43,715 nucleotides of DNA from Rhodospirillaceae bacterium (GCA_002724635.1 PBPM01000001.1:1-43715); one strand, 5' to 3'; numbered from the stretch's first letter, positions 19,063 through 29,522 are shown. The notes: generated by a model not told the origin, from the sequence alone. Numbers and translations are program-made.

Positions 19063-19373
19063 TGCTCGAGATCGGTCTTTCCCACTACCTGACAGTCGGC
19101 GCAATCCTATTCACGCTCGGTATCTTCGGCATCTTCCTGAACCGGAAGAACGTCATCATCATCCTGATGTCGATTGAGCTGATGCTGCTCGCAGTGAACA
19201 TCAACTTCGTCGCCTTCTCCGCCTATCTCGGCGATCTGGTGGGTCAGGTTTTTGCCATGTTTGTTCTTACAGTCGCGGCCGCCGAGGCGGCGATCGGGCT
19301 AGCCATCCTCGTCGTCTATTTCCGTAACCGCGGATCGATCGCGGTCGAAGACATCAACATGATGAACGGTTGA
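19062..19373 (+). CDS. nuoK: NADH-quinone oxidoreductase subunit K
   Basis: 103 residues, three transmembrane helices, the expected size. NuoK (ND4L) contributes membrane-buried glutamates to proton translocation: Glu in [15 protein letters not shown] of helix 2 and Glu in [13 protein letters not shown] of helix 3 are both present. It overlaps nuoJ by one base; nuoL follows seven bases after its stop. Confidence 0.98.
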   Translation: MLEIGLSHYLTVGAILFTLGIFGIFLNRKNVIIILMSIELMLLAVNINFVAFSAYLGDLVGQVFAMFVLTVAAAEAAIGLAILVVYFRNRGSIAVEDINMMNG

Positions 19374-19380
19374 TCGGTTT

Positions 19381-21324
19381 ATGATCGAACTCGCCGTCTT
19401 CTTGCCGCTTGCGGGCGGACTGATCGCCGGAATTTTCGGCACGCGCATGGGCGACCGTGCCGCGCAGCTCATCACTGTGATCCCGATGCTGCTCGCGGCC
19501 AGCCTGTCCTGCATCCTGCTCTGGCAGGTCGGAATGCAGGGAAACGGCCGCACTGTCCAGCTCTTCACCTGGATCAACTCCGGCACGCTGGAAATCGGCT
19601 GGGCGCTACGCGTCGACACGCTGACCGCGGTCATGATGTTCGTGGTCAACGTTGTCTCCTCGATGGTGCATGTCTATTCCGTCGGCTACATGTCCCATGA
19701 TCCGCACAAGCCGCGCTTCATGGCCTATCTGAGCCTGTTCACCTTCTTTATGCTGGCGCTGGTGACGGCTGATAATTTCGTCCAGATGTTCTTCGGCTGG
19801 GAAGGCGTCGGCCTGATGTCCTACCTGCTGATCGGCTTCTGGTTTGGCCGTCCGTCGGCGAATACCGCCGCGATCAAGGCCTTTGTGGTCAACCGCGTGG
19901 GTGACTTCGGCTTCATGCTGGGTATCTTCGGCGTGTTCTTCGCCTTCGGTACCCTCGACTTTGGCCCGGTATTTGCCGCCGTACCCGATGTTGCGGGACG
20001 CACCTTCACCTTCCTGTCCATGGAACTGGACATCGTTACCACGCTTTGTCTGCTGCTGTTCGTGGGCGCGATGGGCAAGTCGGCGCAGATTGGCCTGCAC
20101 ACCTGGCTGCCCGACGCCATGGAGGGGCCGACCCCTGTCTCGGCGCTGATTCATGCCGCGACGATGGTGACCGCGGGGGTCTTCATGGTCGCGCGCCTGT
20201 CGCCGATGTTCGAGTTCGCGCCGATGGCGCTTACCTTCGTCGCCTTCATTGGGGGCACAACGGCCTTCTTCGCCGCGACCATCGGGCTTACCCAGTGGGA
20301 CATCAAGCGGGTCATCGCCTATTCGACCTGCTCGCAGCTTGGCTACATGTTCTTCGCCATCGGCGTGGGGGCCTATCCGGCTGCGATCTTCCACCTGATG
20401 ACCCACGCCTTCTTCAAGGCGCTGCTCTTCCTCGGCGCGGGCAGTGTTATACACGGTATGGACGACGAGCAGGACATGCGCAAGATGGGCGGGCTCTATC
20501 CCAAGATGCGCAAGACCACGGTTCTGATGTGGATCGGTAGTCTGGCGCTGGCTGGGGTCGGGATTCCGATCCTCGGCATCGGATTCGCCGGCTTCTATTC
20601 CAAGGACATCATCCTCGAATCCGCCTTCGCGGCGCATACGGGCTTGGGCCAGTACGCCTTCTGGGCCGGGATCGCCGCGGCGTTGATGACCGCCTTTTAT
20701 TCTTGGCGGCTCCTCTTCCTGACCTTCCATGGCCGAACCCGCGCGGACGAGCAAACCTTCGATCACGCGCATGAATCTCCTTGGGTGATGGTCGCGCCGC
20801 TGTTTGTTCTGGCGGCCGGCGCGCTTTTCTCGGGTGCGCTGGCGTACGAGTATTTCGTCGGCCATAAGATGGATAATTTCTGGGGCGGCTCAATCCTTAT
20901 GCTCACCAACATCATCGAGGACGCCCACCACGTGCCGAAATGGGTGAAGATCCTGCCGATCGTCGTTGGGGTCTTGGGCATCGGCGGCGCCTGGGTCATG
21001 TACATGGCCAAGCCAGGCTGGCCGGCGCGTGTCGCCGGGTCCATCGGACCGGTCTACCGCTTCGTATTCAACAAGTGGTACTTCGACGAGCTCTACGACC
21101 GTCTGTTCGTCCGCCCGTCCTTCTTCATTGGCCGAGGTCTCTGGAAATCCGGCGACGGTGCCGTCATCGACGGTGTCGGTCCCGATGGCGTGGCCGCCGC
21201 GACGAAGGATATCGCGGGCCGGGCGAGCCGGCTCCAGTCGGGCTATGTCTTCCATTACGCGTTCGCGATGCTGATCGGGCTAGTGCTTCTCGCCAGCTGG
21301 TTCCTATTCGGGTTCTTCGGGTAG
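19381..21324 (+). CDS. nuoL: NADH-quinone oxidoreductase subunit L
   Basis: 647 residues with many transmembrane helices. NuoL (ND5) is the distal antiporter-like proton-pumping subunit with the long lateral helix. The signature of the first half is FFGWEGVGLMSYLLIGFW, whose Glu is a conserved channel residue. The key lysine region LHTWLPDAMEGPTPVSALIHAATMVTAGV is intact, and SQLGYMFFAIGVGAYPAAIFH and HAFFKALLFLGAGSVIH follow. The C-terminal helix is preceded by YRFVFNKWYFDELYD. It is full length and in frame between nuoK and nuoM. Confidence 0.98.
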   Translation: MIELAVFLPLAGGLIAGIFGTRMGDRAAQLITVIPMLLAASLSCILLWQVGMQGNGRTVQLFTWINSGTLEIGWALRVDTLTAVMMFVVNVVSSMVHVYSVGYMSHDPHKPRFMAYLSLFTFFMLALVTADNFVQMFFGWEGVGLMSYLLIGFWFGRPSANTAAIKAFVVNRVGDFGFMLGIFGVFFAFGTLDFGPVFAAVPDVAGRTFTFLSMELDIVTTLCLLLFVGAMGKSAQIGLHTWLPDAMEGPTPVSALIHAATMVTAGVFMVARLSPMFEFAPMALTFVAFIGGTTAFFAATIGLTQWDIKRVIAYSTCSQLGYMFFAIGVGAYPAAIFHLMTHAFFKALLFLGAGSVIHGMDDEQDMRKMGGLYPKMRKTTVLMWIGSLALAGVGIPILGIGFAGFYSKDIILESAFAAHTGLGQYAFWAGIAAALMTAFYSWRLLFLTFHGRTRADEQTFDHAHESPWVMVAPLFVLAAGALFSGALAYEYFVGHKMDNFWGGSILMLTNIIEDAHHVPKWVKILPIVVGVLGIGGAWVMYMAKPGWPARVAGSIGPVYRFVFNKWYFDELYDRLFVRPSFFIGRGLWKSGDGAVIDGVGPDGVAAATKDIAGRASRLQSGYVFHYAFAMLIGLVLLASWFLFGFFG

Positions 21325-21336
21325 GGGCGGCAGCAC

Positions 21337-22851
21337 ATGGAATCCTTCCCCATCCTGTCGCTAGTCACTTTTCTACCGCTGGTTGGCGTGCTGTTCATTC
21401 TGGCGGCACGCGGCACCGAGGAGCAGGTCGCCCGCAATGCCCGCTGGGGTGCGCTTTGGACGTCGCTCGCGACCTTCGTGATCAGCCTGCTGCTGTGGAT
21501 CAACTTCGATCCGACGACGGCGGACTTCCAGTTCGTCGAGAAGGTCGAGTGGCTGCCCGCCTTCGACATCGCCTATCACATGGGCGTCGACGGCATCTCG
21601 CTGCTGTTCGTGATCCTGTCGACCTTCCTTACTCCGGTCTGTGTGCTCGCCTCGTGGACGGCGGTCCCGACCCGGGTGAAGGAATATATGATCGCGTTTC
21701 TGGTGCTTGAGACCTTCATGATCGGCACCTTCGTCGCGCTGGACTTCCTGCTCTTCTACATCTTTTTTGAGGCCGTCCTGATTCCAATGTTCATCATCAT
21801 CGGCGTGTGGGGCGGGCCGCGCCGGGTCTACTCGGCCTTCAAGTTCTTCCTATATACGCTCGCCGGTTCTGTTCTGCTGTTGGCCGCCTTGCTGGCGCTC
21901 TATTTCGAGGCCGGCACCACCGACATCCCGACCCTGATGGCCTTCGACGTGCCGGCGGGGATGCAGACATGGCTGTGGCTCGCCTTCTTCGCGTCCTTCG
22001 CGGTGAAAATGCCCATGTGGCCGGTCCATACCTGGCTACCCGACGCCCATGTAGAGGCGCCCACCGCGGGTTCTGTCATCCTCGCGGGCGTGCTCCTGAA
22101 GATGGGCGGCTATGGCTTCCTGCGCTTTTCGCTGCCGATCCTGCCGCTGGCCTCCGAACAGTTCGTGCCGCTGATCTACACGCTCTCGGTGATCGCCATC
22201 ATCTACACCTCGCTGGTGGCGCTCGCCCAGGAGGACATGAAGAAGCTGATCGCCTATTCCTCCGTCGCTCATATGGGATTCGTGACCATCGGTATCTTCA
22301 CCGGTACCCAGCAGGGCATCGACGGGGCGATCTTCCAGATGCTTAGCCATGGCATCATCTCGGCCGCGCTTTTCTTGTGCGTCGGCGTGGTCTACGACCG
22401 CGAGCACAGCCGCGAGATCGCGCATTATGGTGGGCTCGTGGAGCGCATGCCCATGTTCGCTTTCGTCTTTATGGTGTTCATGCTCGGGTCGGTGGGCTTG
22501 CCCGGCACCAGCGGGTTTGTTGGCGAGTTTCTGGTGCTGCTTGGCGCGTTTCAGGACAACACCTGGGTTGCGTTGTTCGCCGCGACCGGCGTCATCCTGG
22601 GGGCGGCCTACATGCTCTATCTCTACCGGCGGGTGATCTTCGGCAAGCTCGAGAAGGAGTATCTGAAAACGATCATGGACCTCGAGCCGCGCGAGATCGC
22701 GATCTTCGCGCCGCTGGTCGCGCTGGTCCTGTGGATGGGCATCTGGCCCGACCCGTTCCTCCGTGTGTTCGACGCGAGTGTTTCTAATCTGCTCGTGAAT
22801 TATCAGTCGGCCCTGTATTCGGTTGAGCCCCTCAACCTCGCGGGCCGGTAG
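21337..22851 (+). CDS. nuoM: NADH-quinone oxidoreductase subunit M
   Basis: 504 residues, about 14 transmembrane helices. NuoM (ND4) is an antiporter-like proton-pumping subunit. Seen: [21 protein letters not shown], the acidic helix [17 protein letters not shown] with its conserved Glu, the lysine/histidine helix [20 protein letters not shown], and [16 protein letters not shown]. It begins 12 bases after nuoL and ends 18 bases before nuoN. Confidence 0.98.
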   Translation: MESFPILSLVTFLPLVGVLFILAARGTEEQVARNARWGALWTSLATFVISLLLWINFDPTTADFQFVEKVEWLPAFDIAYHMGVDGISLLFVILSTFLTPVCVLASWTAVPTRVKEYMIAFLVLETFMIGTFVALDFLLFYIFFEAVLIPMFIIIGVWGGPRRVYSAFKFFLYTLAGSVLLLAALLALYFEAGTTDIPTLMAFDVPAGMQTWLWLAFFASFAVKMPMWPVHTWLPDAHVEAPTAGSVILAGVLLKMGGYGFLRFSLPILPLASEQFVPLIYTLSVIAIIYTSLVALAQEDMKKLIAYSSVAHMGFVTIGIFTGTQQGIDGAIFQMLSHGIISAALFLCVGVVYDREHSREIAHYGGLVERMPMFAFVFMVFMLGSVGLPGTSGFVGEFLVLLGAFQDNTWVALFAATGVILGAAYMLYLYRRVIFGKLEKEYLKTIMDLEPREIAIFAPLVALVLWMGIWPDPFLRVFDASVSNLLVNYQSALYSVEPLNLAGR

Positions 22852-22869
22852 GCGGAAGGACGCCGGATC

Positions 22870-24315
22870 ATGAATATTGCCGTCGAAATCGCCGCCATCT
22901 GGCCTGAGCTCTTCGTCGCCGTCGCCGCGATGGTCATGCTGATGTATGGCGCCTTCCGGGGCGGGGACTCAACCCGCTTCGTGACCTGGACCGGGGTTGT
23001 GGTGATGGTCGTCGCTGCGCTGCTCGTGCTCGCCGGCCCGGCGGATGAGACCACAGCCTTCAACGGCCAGTTCATGGTCGACGCGTTTGCTGTCTTTACT
23101 AAGGTGCTACTGATCGCCGGCGCTGCCCTCGCGCTGATCCTCGCCCAGCCCTACAACATGCGTGAGGATATCCGGCAGTTCGAATTTCCGATCCTCATGG
23201 TCTTCGCCGTCCTCGGAATGATGATGATGGTGTCGGCCAACGACCTCCTGTCGCTCTATGTCGGCCTCGAGCTGCAGAGTTTGTCGCTCTACGTCGTGGC
23301 TGCCATCCGCCGCGACAATCTCCGCTCGTCCGAGGCGGGGCTCAAATACTTTGTCCTCGGTGCGCTTAGCTCGGGCATCCTGCTCTACGGCATGTCGCTT
23401 ATCTATGGCTTTGCGGGTACCACAGGATTCGACGGGCTGGCCGCGCCCTTCGCCGCCGATAACGACGCGCCGGTGGGCGTGATCGTCGGCCTGGTCTTCA
23501 TCACCGCGGGCCTCGCCTTCAAGGTCTCGGCCGTCCCGTTCCACATGTGGACGCCGGACGTCTATGAGGGCGCGCCTACCCCAGTCACGGCCTTCTTCGC
23601 CGTCGCGCCCAAGATCGCTGCCATGGCGCTCTTCGTCCGGGTCATGTTGGAGCCCTTCGGCGACCTCGTCGCCGATTGGCAGCAGGTGATTTGGTTCATC
23701 GCGCTCGCCTCGATGATCCTCGGCTCGTTTGCCGCCATAGTCCAGACCAACATCAAGCGCCTGATGGCCTACTCATCGATCGGCCATATGGGCTTTGTAC
23801 TCGTGGGGCTGGCCGCGGGTAACGAGACTGGTGTGCAGGGCATCCTGCTCTACTTGACCATCTACCTGTTCATGAATATGGGCACGTTTGCCTGCATCCT
23901 CGCGATGCGCCGGCAGGGCCGGATGGTCGAGGACATCGACCAGCTGGCGGGCCTTTCCAAGACCAACCCGTATTTCGCCTTAGCGATTGCCGTCTTCATG
24001 TTCTCCATGGCCGGCATCCCGCCGCTGGCCGGCTTCTTCGCTAAGTTCTACGTCTTCCTGGCGGCGATTGAGGCGGGGCTCTATGTGCTCACCGTCGTCG
24101 GTCTGCTGACTAGCGTCGTAGGCGCCTTCTACTATCTGCGCATCGTCAAGCTGATGTATTTCGATGAGCCTGCCGAGGCCTTCGACCGGCCGCTCGGTCG
24201 CGAGATCTCGGTTATCGTCACCGTGACCGGCCTGATCACGGTCTTTTTCTTCATCGGCCTCGCGCCGGTCCTGAACGGGACCGAGGCTGCGGCGGCGGTG
24301 TTGTTCGGGGCATGA
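22870..24315 (+). CDS. nuoN: NADH-quinone oxidoreductase subunit N
   Basis: 481 residues, about 14 transmembrane helices. NuoN (ND2) is the third antiporter-like subunit. Seen: [20 protein letters not shown] with its conserved Glu, the helix [20 protein letters not shown] with the channel lysine, and [20 protein letters not shown]. Its last codons overlap the birA start by four bases (ATGA), so complex I transcription and translation run directly into the cofactor genes. Confidence 0.98.
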   Translation: MNIAVEIAAIWPELFVAVAAMVMLMYGAFRGGDSTRFVTWTGVVVMVVAALLVLAGPADETTAFNGQFMVDAFAVFTKVLLIAGAALALILAQPYNMREDIRQFEFPILMVFAVLGMMMMVSANDLLSLYVGLELQSLSLYVVAAIRRDNLRSSEAGLKYFVLGALSSGILLYGMSLIYGFAGTTGFDGLAAPFAADNDAPVGVIVGLVFITAGLAFKVSAVPFHMWTPDVYEGAPTPVTAFFAVAPKIAAMALFVRVMLEPFGDLVADWQQVIWFIALASMILGSFAAIVQTNIKRLMAYSSIGHMGFVLVGLAAGNETGVQGILLYLTIYLFMNMGTFACILAMRRQGRMVEDIDQLAGLSKTNPYFALAIAVFMFSMAGIPPLAGFFAKFYVFLAAIEAGLYVLTVVGLLTSVVGAFYYLRIVKLMYFDEPAEAFDRPLGREISVIVTVTGLITVFFFIGLAPVLNGTEAAAAVLFGA

Positions 24316-25085
24316 CCGAACGCCCGGACGTGCCGCCGGGCTGCCATCTGATCGTGAAGGACAGCGTCGGCAGCACCAGCGAGGATGCCAAGGCACTGGC
24401 GGCGGAAGGCGCACCCCACCTGACGGTGGTCTGGGCCGGCGAGCAGACGGCGGGCAGGGGCCGGCACGGCCGCAGCTGGGCCTCGCCGCGCGGCAATCTC
24501 TACCTTTCCATTCTGCTCCGGCCCGATTGCGCGGTCGCCGATGCGCCGCAGATCGGCTTCGTGGTTGGAACCGCGATGGCGCGGGCCGTGCACGCTACCG
24601 CGGGCGCACACGTGGAACTCAAATGGCCCAACGACCTGCTGCTCGGTGGACGAAAACTCTCCGGCATCCTGCTCGAGAGTGCGGCGCGTCCCGACGGGGC
24701 ACTCCACTGGGTGATCGCAGGCATCGGCGTGAATATCGGCAGCCAGCCCGATGTGCGGGGCGCCACCAGCCTGTGCGCCGCCGGCCATAACGTTGCGGTC
24801 GCTTCTCTGCTGGAAGCGTTCCTGATCCATCTCGTCGATCTACTCGGCATCTGGTCGCGAGACGGCTTCATGCCTATACGCGCTGCTTGGTCGGCGCTGG
24901 CTCTGGGGCAGGGGACGGAGGTGTCCGTGAAGCTCCCGGCGGGCGAACGCCGCGGGACCTTCGGGGGGATCGATGACCGCGGAAATCTGCTCCTCGAAAC
25001 CGGTGGGGCCACGGAACATATTGCGGTCGGTGACGTTTTCCCGCTAAGCACAGTTTCCCATTCTGACGGGACGGGAGACACTTGA
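24312..25085 (+). CDS. birA: Biotin--[acetyl-CoA-carboxylase] ligase (class I, no DNA-binding domain)
   Basis: 257 residues. BirA activates biotin with ATP and attaches it to the carrier lysine of acetyl-CoA carboxylase and other biotin enzymes. The catalytic loop GRGRHGRSW (48-56), the strand [15 protein letters not shown] and [20 protein letters not shown] are conserved. The protein begins at the ligase domain, so the N-terminal helix-turn-helix of E. coli BirA is absent and it should not be a repressor. The C-terminal SH3-like cap is present ([20 protein letters not shown]). It overlaps nuoN by four bases and coaX by one; the nuoN-birA-coaX-rnj order is common in alphaproteobacteria. Confidence 0.95.
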   Translation: MTERPDVPPGCHLIVKDSVGSTSEDAKALAAEGAPHLTVVWAGEQTAGRGRHGRSWASPRGNLYLSILLRPDCAVADAPQIGFVVGTAMARAVHATAGAHVELKWPNDLLLGGRKLSGILLESAARPDGALHWVIAGIGVNIGSQPDVRGATSLCAAGHNVAVASLLEAFLIHLVDLLGIWSRDGFMPIRAAWSALALGQGTEVSVKLPAGERRGTFGGIDDRGNLLLETGGATEHIAVGDVFPLSTVSHSDGTGDT

Positions 25086-25858
25086 TGCTACTCGCGGTTG
25101 ATTGCGGCAATACCAACACCGTTTTCGCGGTCTTTGACGGGGACACCCAGCGCGGCCAGTGGCGGATCGCGACCAATCCCCATCGCACGGCCGACGAATA
25201 TGCGGTCTGGCTAACCCAGCTCATGTCGCTCCGCGGGCTCGGGGTCGGCGATATCGAGCATGCGATCGTCACCACGGTGGTACCGGGTACCCGGCGAAAT
25301 CTCGATACGCTACTCGATGCCCATTTTGGTGTGACGCCGCTGGTCGTACGCGACCCGAATGTCGATCTCCGGATCGAGATCCTGATCGACCGGCCCGAGC
25401 AGGTCGGCGCGGACCGGCTGGTAACGGCGGTGGGCGCGCATCTGCTGCACCCGCAGGATCTGATCGTGCTCGATTTCGGCACCGGCACCAGCTTCGATGT
25501 CATCGACGACGCAGGGAATTTCCGCGGCGGCGTTATCGCCCCGGGCATCAATCTCTCCGTCGAGGCGCTCTACATGGCCGGCGCGCTGCTGCCTCGGGTC
25601 AACATCGATAAGCCGGAGAAGGTGATTGGTGGAGCCACGGTTCCGGCCATGCAGTCGGGTATTTTCTGGGGTTATGTGTCGATGATTGAGGGCATGATCC
25701 CGCGCATCGCGGATGAATACGGTAAGCCCGTGAAGGTTATCGCCACGGGCGGGCTCGCACCCCTGTTCGCCGACGTGATCGGCATGATCGACGCCACCGA
25801 ACCCGATTTGACACTGACCGGCCTGCGCGAGATCGCCCGGCGCAATGGGATCGCCTGA
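25085..25858 (+). CDS. coaX: Type III pantothenate kinase
   Basis: 257 residues from ATG 25085, one base overlapping birA; an in-frame TTG at 25082 is rejected. CoaX phosphorylates pantothenate, the first step of CoA synthesis, and unlike CoaA is not inhibited by CoA. The ASKHA-fold signatures are visible: LAVDCGNTNTVFAVFD (phosphate 1), RPEQVGADRLVTAVGAHLL with the catalytic Asp region, LIVLDFGTGTSFDVID and VIATGGLAPLFAD. It probably shares a transcript with birA and rnj. Confidence 0.96.
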   Translation: MLLAVDCGNTNTVFAVFDGDTQRGQWRIATNPHRTADEYAVWLTQLMSLRGLGVGDIEHAIVTTVVPGTRRNLDTLLDAHFGVTPLVVRDPNVDLRIEILIDRPEQVGADRLVTAVGAHLLHPQDLIVLDFGTGTSFDVIDDAGNFRGGVIAPGINLSVEALYMAGALLPRVNIDKPEKVIGGATVPAMQSGIFWGYVSMIEGMIPRIADEYGKPVKVIATGGLAPLFADVIGMIDATEPDLTLTGLREIARRNGIA

Positions 25859-25882
25859 CTGCGCGTCCCTAGAAGGATTTCT

Positions 25883-27547
25883 ATGATACCCGGTTCCGAC
25901 GAAGTTCTCTTCTTGCCTCTCGGCGGCACGGGCGAGATAGGTATGAATTTCAATTGTTACGGCCATGACGGCGCTTGGCTGATAGTCGATTGTGGCGTCA
26001 CTTTCGGCGACCCCTCAAATCCAGGGGTCGATGTGATGACCGCAGACCCCACCTTTATCGAGGACCGGCGCGACACTATCGCGGGCATCCTTATTACGCA
26101 CGCCCATGAAGATCATGTGGGCGGAGTTGCACACCTCTGGCCGCGGCTGCGCTGCCCGGTCTATGCGACCCCCTTCACCATGGCGGTGCTACGCCGGAAG
26201 CTCGAGGAGGCGGGGTTTGCGGGCAAGGTGCCGCTGCACGAGATGCCCCTGTCCGGTGAGGCATCGGTCGGCCCATTCGACCTACGCCTCGTCACGGTTA
26301 CCCATTCGATCCCCGAGCCCAACGCAGTGGTAATAAAGACTGGCGCGGGCACGCTGTTTCACACCGCCGACTGGAAGCTCGACCCCGACCCGCTGATCGG
26401 CGACGTCACTAACGAAGCTGCACTGCGCGCCATCGGTGATGCCGGGGTGCTTGCGCTTATCGGCGATTCTACCAACGCCACAGTCGAGGGCGCGGCCGGC
26501 TCCGAAGCGGAAGTCCGCGACAGCTTAATGGACTTGGTCGGCTCGTTCACCGAGCGCGTCGCCTTCGCCTGCTTCGCCAGCAATGTCGCCCGGGTCCAGA
26601 CCGTTGCCGAGGTCGCCCATGCCCATGGCCGGGTGGTGGGGCTCGTCGGCCGCTCCCTCTGGCGCATGACCGACGCAGCCCGCGCGACCGGCTATCTACA
26701 CGACCTGCCGCCCTTCGTCCGCGAGGACGAAGCGATGCTACTGCCACGTGACAAGGTGGCGCTCATCTGCACCGGCAGCCAGGGCGAGCCCCGCGCGGCT
26801 CTATCGCGGATTGCCCGCGATGATCACCCCAACATCGCGCTCGACGATAACGACACGGTGATCTTTTCCTCGCGCATCATCCCCGGCAACGAGGTGCCGA
26901 TCAGCCGCCTCCAGAACCAGCTAACATCCATGGGCGTGCGTGTTATCACCGAGAAGGATCACTTTGTTCATGTTTCGGGCCATCCAGCGCGTGATGAGCT
27001 GCGCCAGATGTATCAGTGGATCCGGCCCCGCATCGCCGTCCCGGTCCATGGCGAGGTGCATCACCTCCGCGCCCATTCCGCGCTCGCGGCGGAATGCCAG
27101 GTGCCCCACACCCCGATCATCGAAAACGGCGACGTGCTGCGCCTCGACCCCGACGGGCCGGAAATCTGCGGCCAAGTCCAGGCCGGCCGCCTCGCGGTCG
27201 ACGGCAACGATTTGATCCGGCTCAACGATTCCAATCTGCGTGAGCGCAACCACATGCTGTGGAACGGCGCGGCGACCCTGACCCTCGTGGTCGACCGCAA
27301 GGGCTACGCGGTCTCCGAGCCGCAGCTCTCCGCGCCCGGCCTCGTGGCCGACACGGACGAGGATTACGACCTGATGGACGACGTCATCGATGACGTACTC
27401 GATGCCCTGTCGGCGCTGAAGGCGAGCGAGCGGCGCGACGACGACAAGCTGAGCGAGCGGCTGCGCCGCACCGTGCGCCGGAGTTTCCGCGAACGGCGAG
27501 GCAAGAACCCGAAAACCGAGATACACTTGGTTCGGCTAGAGGACTAG
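25883..27547 (+). CDS. rnj: Ribonuclease J
   Basis: 554 residues. RNase J is a metallo-beta-lactamase/beta-CASP enzyme with endonuclease and 5' exonuclease activity, for mRNA decay and rRNA maturation; in alphaproteobacteria it coexists with RNase E. The zinc motif HAHEDHVGG begins at His73 (His73, His75, Asp77, His78). The later ligands lie in TVTHSIPEPNAVVIKTGAGT and FHTADWKLDPDPLIGD, and the beta-CASP part holds ICTGSQGEPRAALSRIA and VPVHGEVHHLRAHS. The start at ATG 25883 has an agaagg site upstream. The C-terminal domain of about 90 residues ends in a basic stretch. Confidence 0.96.
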   Translation: MIPGSDEVLFLPLGGTGEIGMNFNCYGHDGAWLIVDCGVTFGDPSNPGVDVMTADPTFIEDRRDTIAGILITHAHEDHVGGVAHLWPRLRCPVYATPFTMAVLRRKLEEAGFAGKVPLHEMPLSGEASVGPFDLRLVTVTHSIPEPNAVVIKTGAGTLFHTADWKLDPDPLIGDVTNEAALRAIGDAGVLALIGDSTNATVEGAAGSEAEVRDSLMDLVGSFTERVAFACFASNVARVQTVAEVAHAHGRVVGLVGRSLWRMTDAARATGYLHDLPPFVREDEAMLLPRDKVALICTGSQGEPRAALSRIARDDHPNIALDDNDTVIFSSRIIPGNEVPISRLQNQLTSMGVRVITEKDHFVHVSGHPARDELRQMYQWIRPRIAVPVHGEVHHLRAHSALAAECQVPHTPIIENGDVLRLDPDGPEICGQVQAGRLAVDGNDLIRLNDSNLRERNHMLWNGAATLTLVVDRKGYAVSEPQLSAPGLVADTDEDYDLMDDVIDDVLDALSALKASERRDDDKLSERLRRTVRRSFRERRGKNPKTEIHLVRLED

Positions 27548-27579
27548 AGGGACGACTGACGAATGCAGGAGAGACGCCC

Positions 27580-27984
27580 ATGATCGGACGCCTGAACCAT
27601 GTAGCCATCGTCGTACCCGACTTGGGCGCGGCCGCGGCGGTCTACCGCGATACCCTCGGGGCCAACGTCTCCGCGCCCTTAGACCTGCCGCTCCACGGCG
27701 TGACTACCGTCTTCATCGAGCTGCCCAATACCAAGATCGAGCTGCTGCACCCGCTGGGCGAGGGCTCCCCCGTCGCGCCGTTCCTCGAGAAGAACCCGTC
27801 GGGTGGTATGCACCATGTTTGCTACGAGGTGGACGATATCCATGCCGCGCGTGATCGTCTCATGGCCGAGGGAGCGCGCGTTCTGGGCGACGGCGAGCCG
27901 AAGCCCGGCGCCCATGACAAGCCGGTTCTGTTCCTGCATCCGAAGGACTTCTGCGGCACCCTCGTCGAACTCGAACAGGTCTGA
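27580..27984 (+). CDS. mce: Methylmalonyl-CoA epimerase
   Basis: 134 residues. It interconverts (S)- and (R)-methylmalonyl-CoA, linking propionyl-CoA carboxylase to methylmalonyl-CoA mutase. It is a vicinal-oxygen-chelate fold protein. Metal-ligand positions are visible at the start (His7 in RLNHVAIVVPDL), the middle (GMHHVCYEVDDI at 76-87) and the end (Glu in GTLVELEQV). HPKDFCGTLVELE is characteristic of the family. caggagag precedes the ATG. It follows rnj and precedes a DUF1467 gene, a frequent alphaproteobacterial order. The mutase and carboxylase genes are not in the window. Confidence 0.95.
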   Translation: MIGRLNHVAIVVPDLGAAAAVYRDTLGANVSAPLDLPLHGVTTVFIELPNTKIELLHPLGEGSPVAPFLEKNPSGGMHHVCYEVDDIHAARDRLMAEGARVLGDGEPKPGAHDKPVLFLHPKDFCGTLVELEQV

Positions 27985-27990
27985 ACTCAA

Positions 27991-28245
27991 ATGAACCCCG
28001 TCACCGCCGTCGTCGTCTTCATCATTATCTGGTGGCTCACACTGTTCACTGTCCTGCCCTGGGGCGTGCGCCGTACCGAGAACCCGGAGGAGGGCCACGA
28101 CCGGGGCGCCCCGGCGCGCCCGATGCTTGTGCGCAAGCTCCTGATCACGACCGTGATTACGCTGGTGGTATTCGGGGTGTTCTACCTGGTGGTGGAGAGG
28201 AGCGGGCTGTCGCTTCAGGAACTCGCCGAGCGATACGCGCATTAA
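27991..28245 (+). CDS. DUF1467 family small membrane protein
   Basis: 84 residues with two transmembrane helices (about 4-24 and 49-69). Between them is the conserved charged loop PWGVRRTENPEEGHDRGAPA that marks DUF1467. The function is unknown. It begins six bases after the mce stop, so it is probably co-transcribed. Its stop overlaps the stop of the convergent CHR transporter gene by three bases. In relatives the mce-DUF1467 pair is often followed by proS; here three genes intervene. Confidence 0.88.
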   Translation: MNPVTAVVVFIIIWWLTLFTVLPWGVRRTENPEEGHDRGAPARPMLVRKLLITTVITLVVFGVFYLVVERSGLSLQELAERYAH

Positions 28246-29456
28246 ACACCCAAAAAACCCGCCACCGCCGCCAGCATTACCACCAGCCAGGGCGGCAGCC
28301 TCCAGAAAGAGAGCAGAACGATTGCGACGACTACCGTCGCGAAGTCCGACGTGTCGTGCACGCTCGACGTCCAGACCGGCGTGAACAGCACGGCGAGCAT
28401 CAGCCCCACCACGGCTGCGTTTACGCCAGAGAGCGCTGCGCGGATTCGGTCGCGCGACCGCAACGCGTCCCAGAAGGGCAGGGTCGCGCCGAGCAGCAGG
28501 AATGACGGCAGGAACACCGCCACGATCGCTAGGGCGCCGCCGGTCCAGCCGCCGAGATATCCGTAGCCCGGGTCGATGACGTTGCAGAGATAGCCAGTCA
28601 GCGCGAACATCGGCCCTGGTATCGCCTGAGCCGCGCCATAGCCCGCGAGGAAGGCGTCGGTCGAGGCCCAGCCCGTGGGAACCACCTCGGCCTCGAGCAG
28701 GGGCAGAACCACATGGCCGCCGCCGAAGACCAGCGAGCCCACCCGGAAGAAGCTGGTGAACGCGTCGAGGTTACCCGATCTGGCGCTCTCGGCGACGACG
28801 GGCAGCGCGAACAGCATCAGCAGGAAGACCGCCAGTAGCGCGAAGCCAGCGGTGCGGTTGCCGCGCGTGGGCGTGCCGTTTGCGGGGTCGAGGGGCGTGT
28901 CTTTGAGGATCAGGCTGCCGGCGAAGGCAGCGAGCGCGATCACGGCCAGCTGGAACCACGCGTCGCCGGCGAACAGTATCAGAATGCAGGCGACGGCAGC
29001 GAAGCTCGCGCGGACAGCGTCGCCGCACGCCGTGCGCGCCATTCCCCAGAGCGCGTGCGCGACCACGGCCACAGCGGCGAGCTTGAGGCCGTGGACGAGG
29101 CCCTGTCCGGCCGACGTCTCGGCGAAGGACAGACCGAAGCCGAGCCCGATCATGATGATCGCCGCCGGCGTCGTGAAGCCCAGCCAGGCGGCGATGCCGC
29201 CGGCCCAGCGACCCTTTATCATGCCGATGGCGATGCCGGTCTGGCTCGACGCGGGGCCCGGTAGGAACTGGCACAGTGAGACGAGATCGGCGAAACCTCG
29301 TTCGTCGATCCACTTGCGGCGCTCGACGAACTCGGTGCGGAAATAACCGAAATGCGCGACCGGGCCGCCGAACGCGGTCGCGCCCAGTACCAGGAACGCC
29401 CAGAAGATTTGCGCGAGGCTGGGCTGCACGTCGGCGGCCTGCACTTCAGGTTGCAC
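28242..29456 (-). CDS. chrA: CHR-family transporter (ChrA-like, long form)
   Basis: 404 residues, two homologous halves of about 200, each with the CHR pattern. Half 1 has ATAFGGPVAHFGYFRTEFV and SLCQFLPGPASSQTGIAIG; half 2 has VFGGGHVVLPLLEAEVVP and GYGAAQAIPGPMFALTGYL. About ten to eleven transmembrane helices. Known members export chromate from the cytoplasm, but many CHR proteins have no tested substrate. The start is uncertain: GTG 29456 is the first in-frame candidate, a second GTG lies four codons on, and neither has a clear ribosome site. It is divergent from tag. Confidence 0.88.
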   Translation of the reverse strand: MQPEVQAADVQPSLAQIFWAFLVLGATAFGGPVAHFGYFRTEFVERRKWIDERGFADLVSLCQFLPGPASSQTGIAIGMIKGRWAGGIAAWLGFTTPAAIIMIGLGFGLSFAETSAGQGLVHGLKLAAVAVVAHALWGMARTACGDAVRASFAAVACILILFAGDAWFQLAVIALAAFAGSLILKDTPLDPANGTPTRGNRTAGFALLAVFLLMLFALPVVAESARSGNLDAFTSFFRVGSLVFGGGHVVLPLLEAEVVPTGWASTDAFLAGYGAAQAIPGPMFALTGYLCNVIDPGYGYLGGWTGGALAIVAVFLPSFLLLGATLPFWDALRSRDRIRAALSGVNAAVVGLMLAVLFTPVWTSSVHDTSDFATVVVAIVLLSFWRLPPWLVVMLAAVAGFLGV

Positions 29457-29522
29457 TTGAGTTTGCGGCGGCGTGGAAATGGGTATTCTCTAGGGGCTGG
29501 CTAAACGGAAAAGGACGAACGA

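Noticed and set aside
19606-20865. Minus-strand open frame (419 codons) opposite nuoL
   Set aside because: Antisense to a complete nuoL; its composition (charged, His/Arg-rich) is typical of the shadow of a membrane protein gene.
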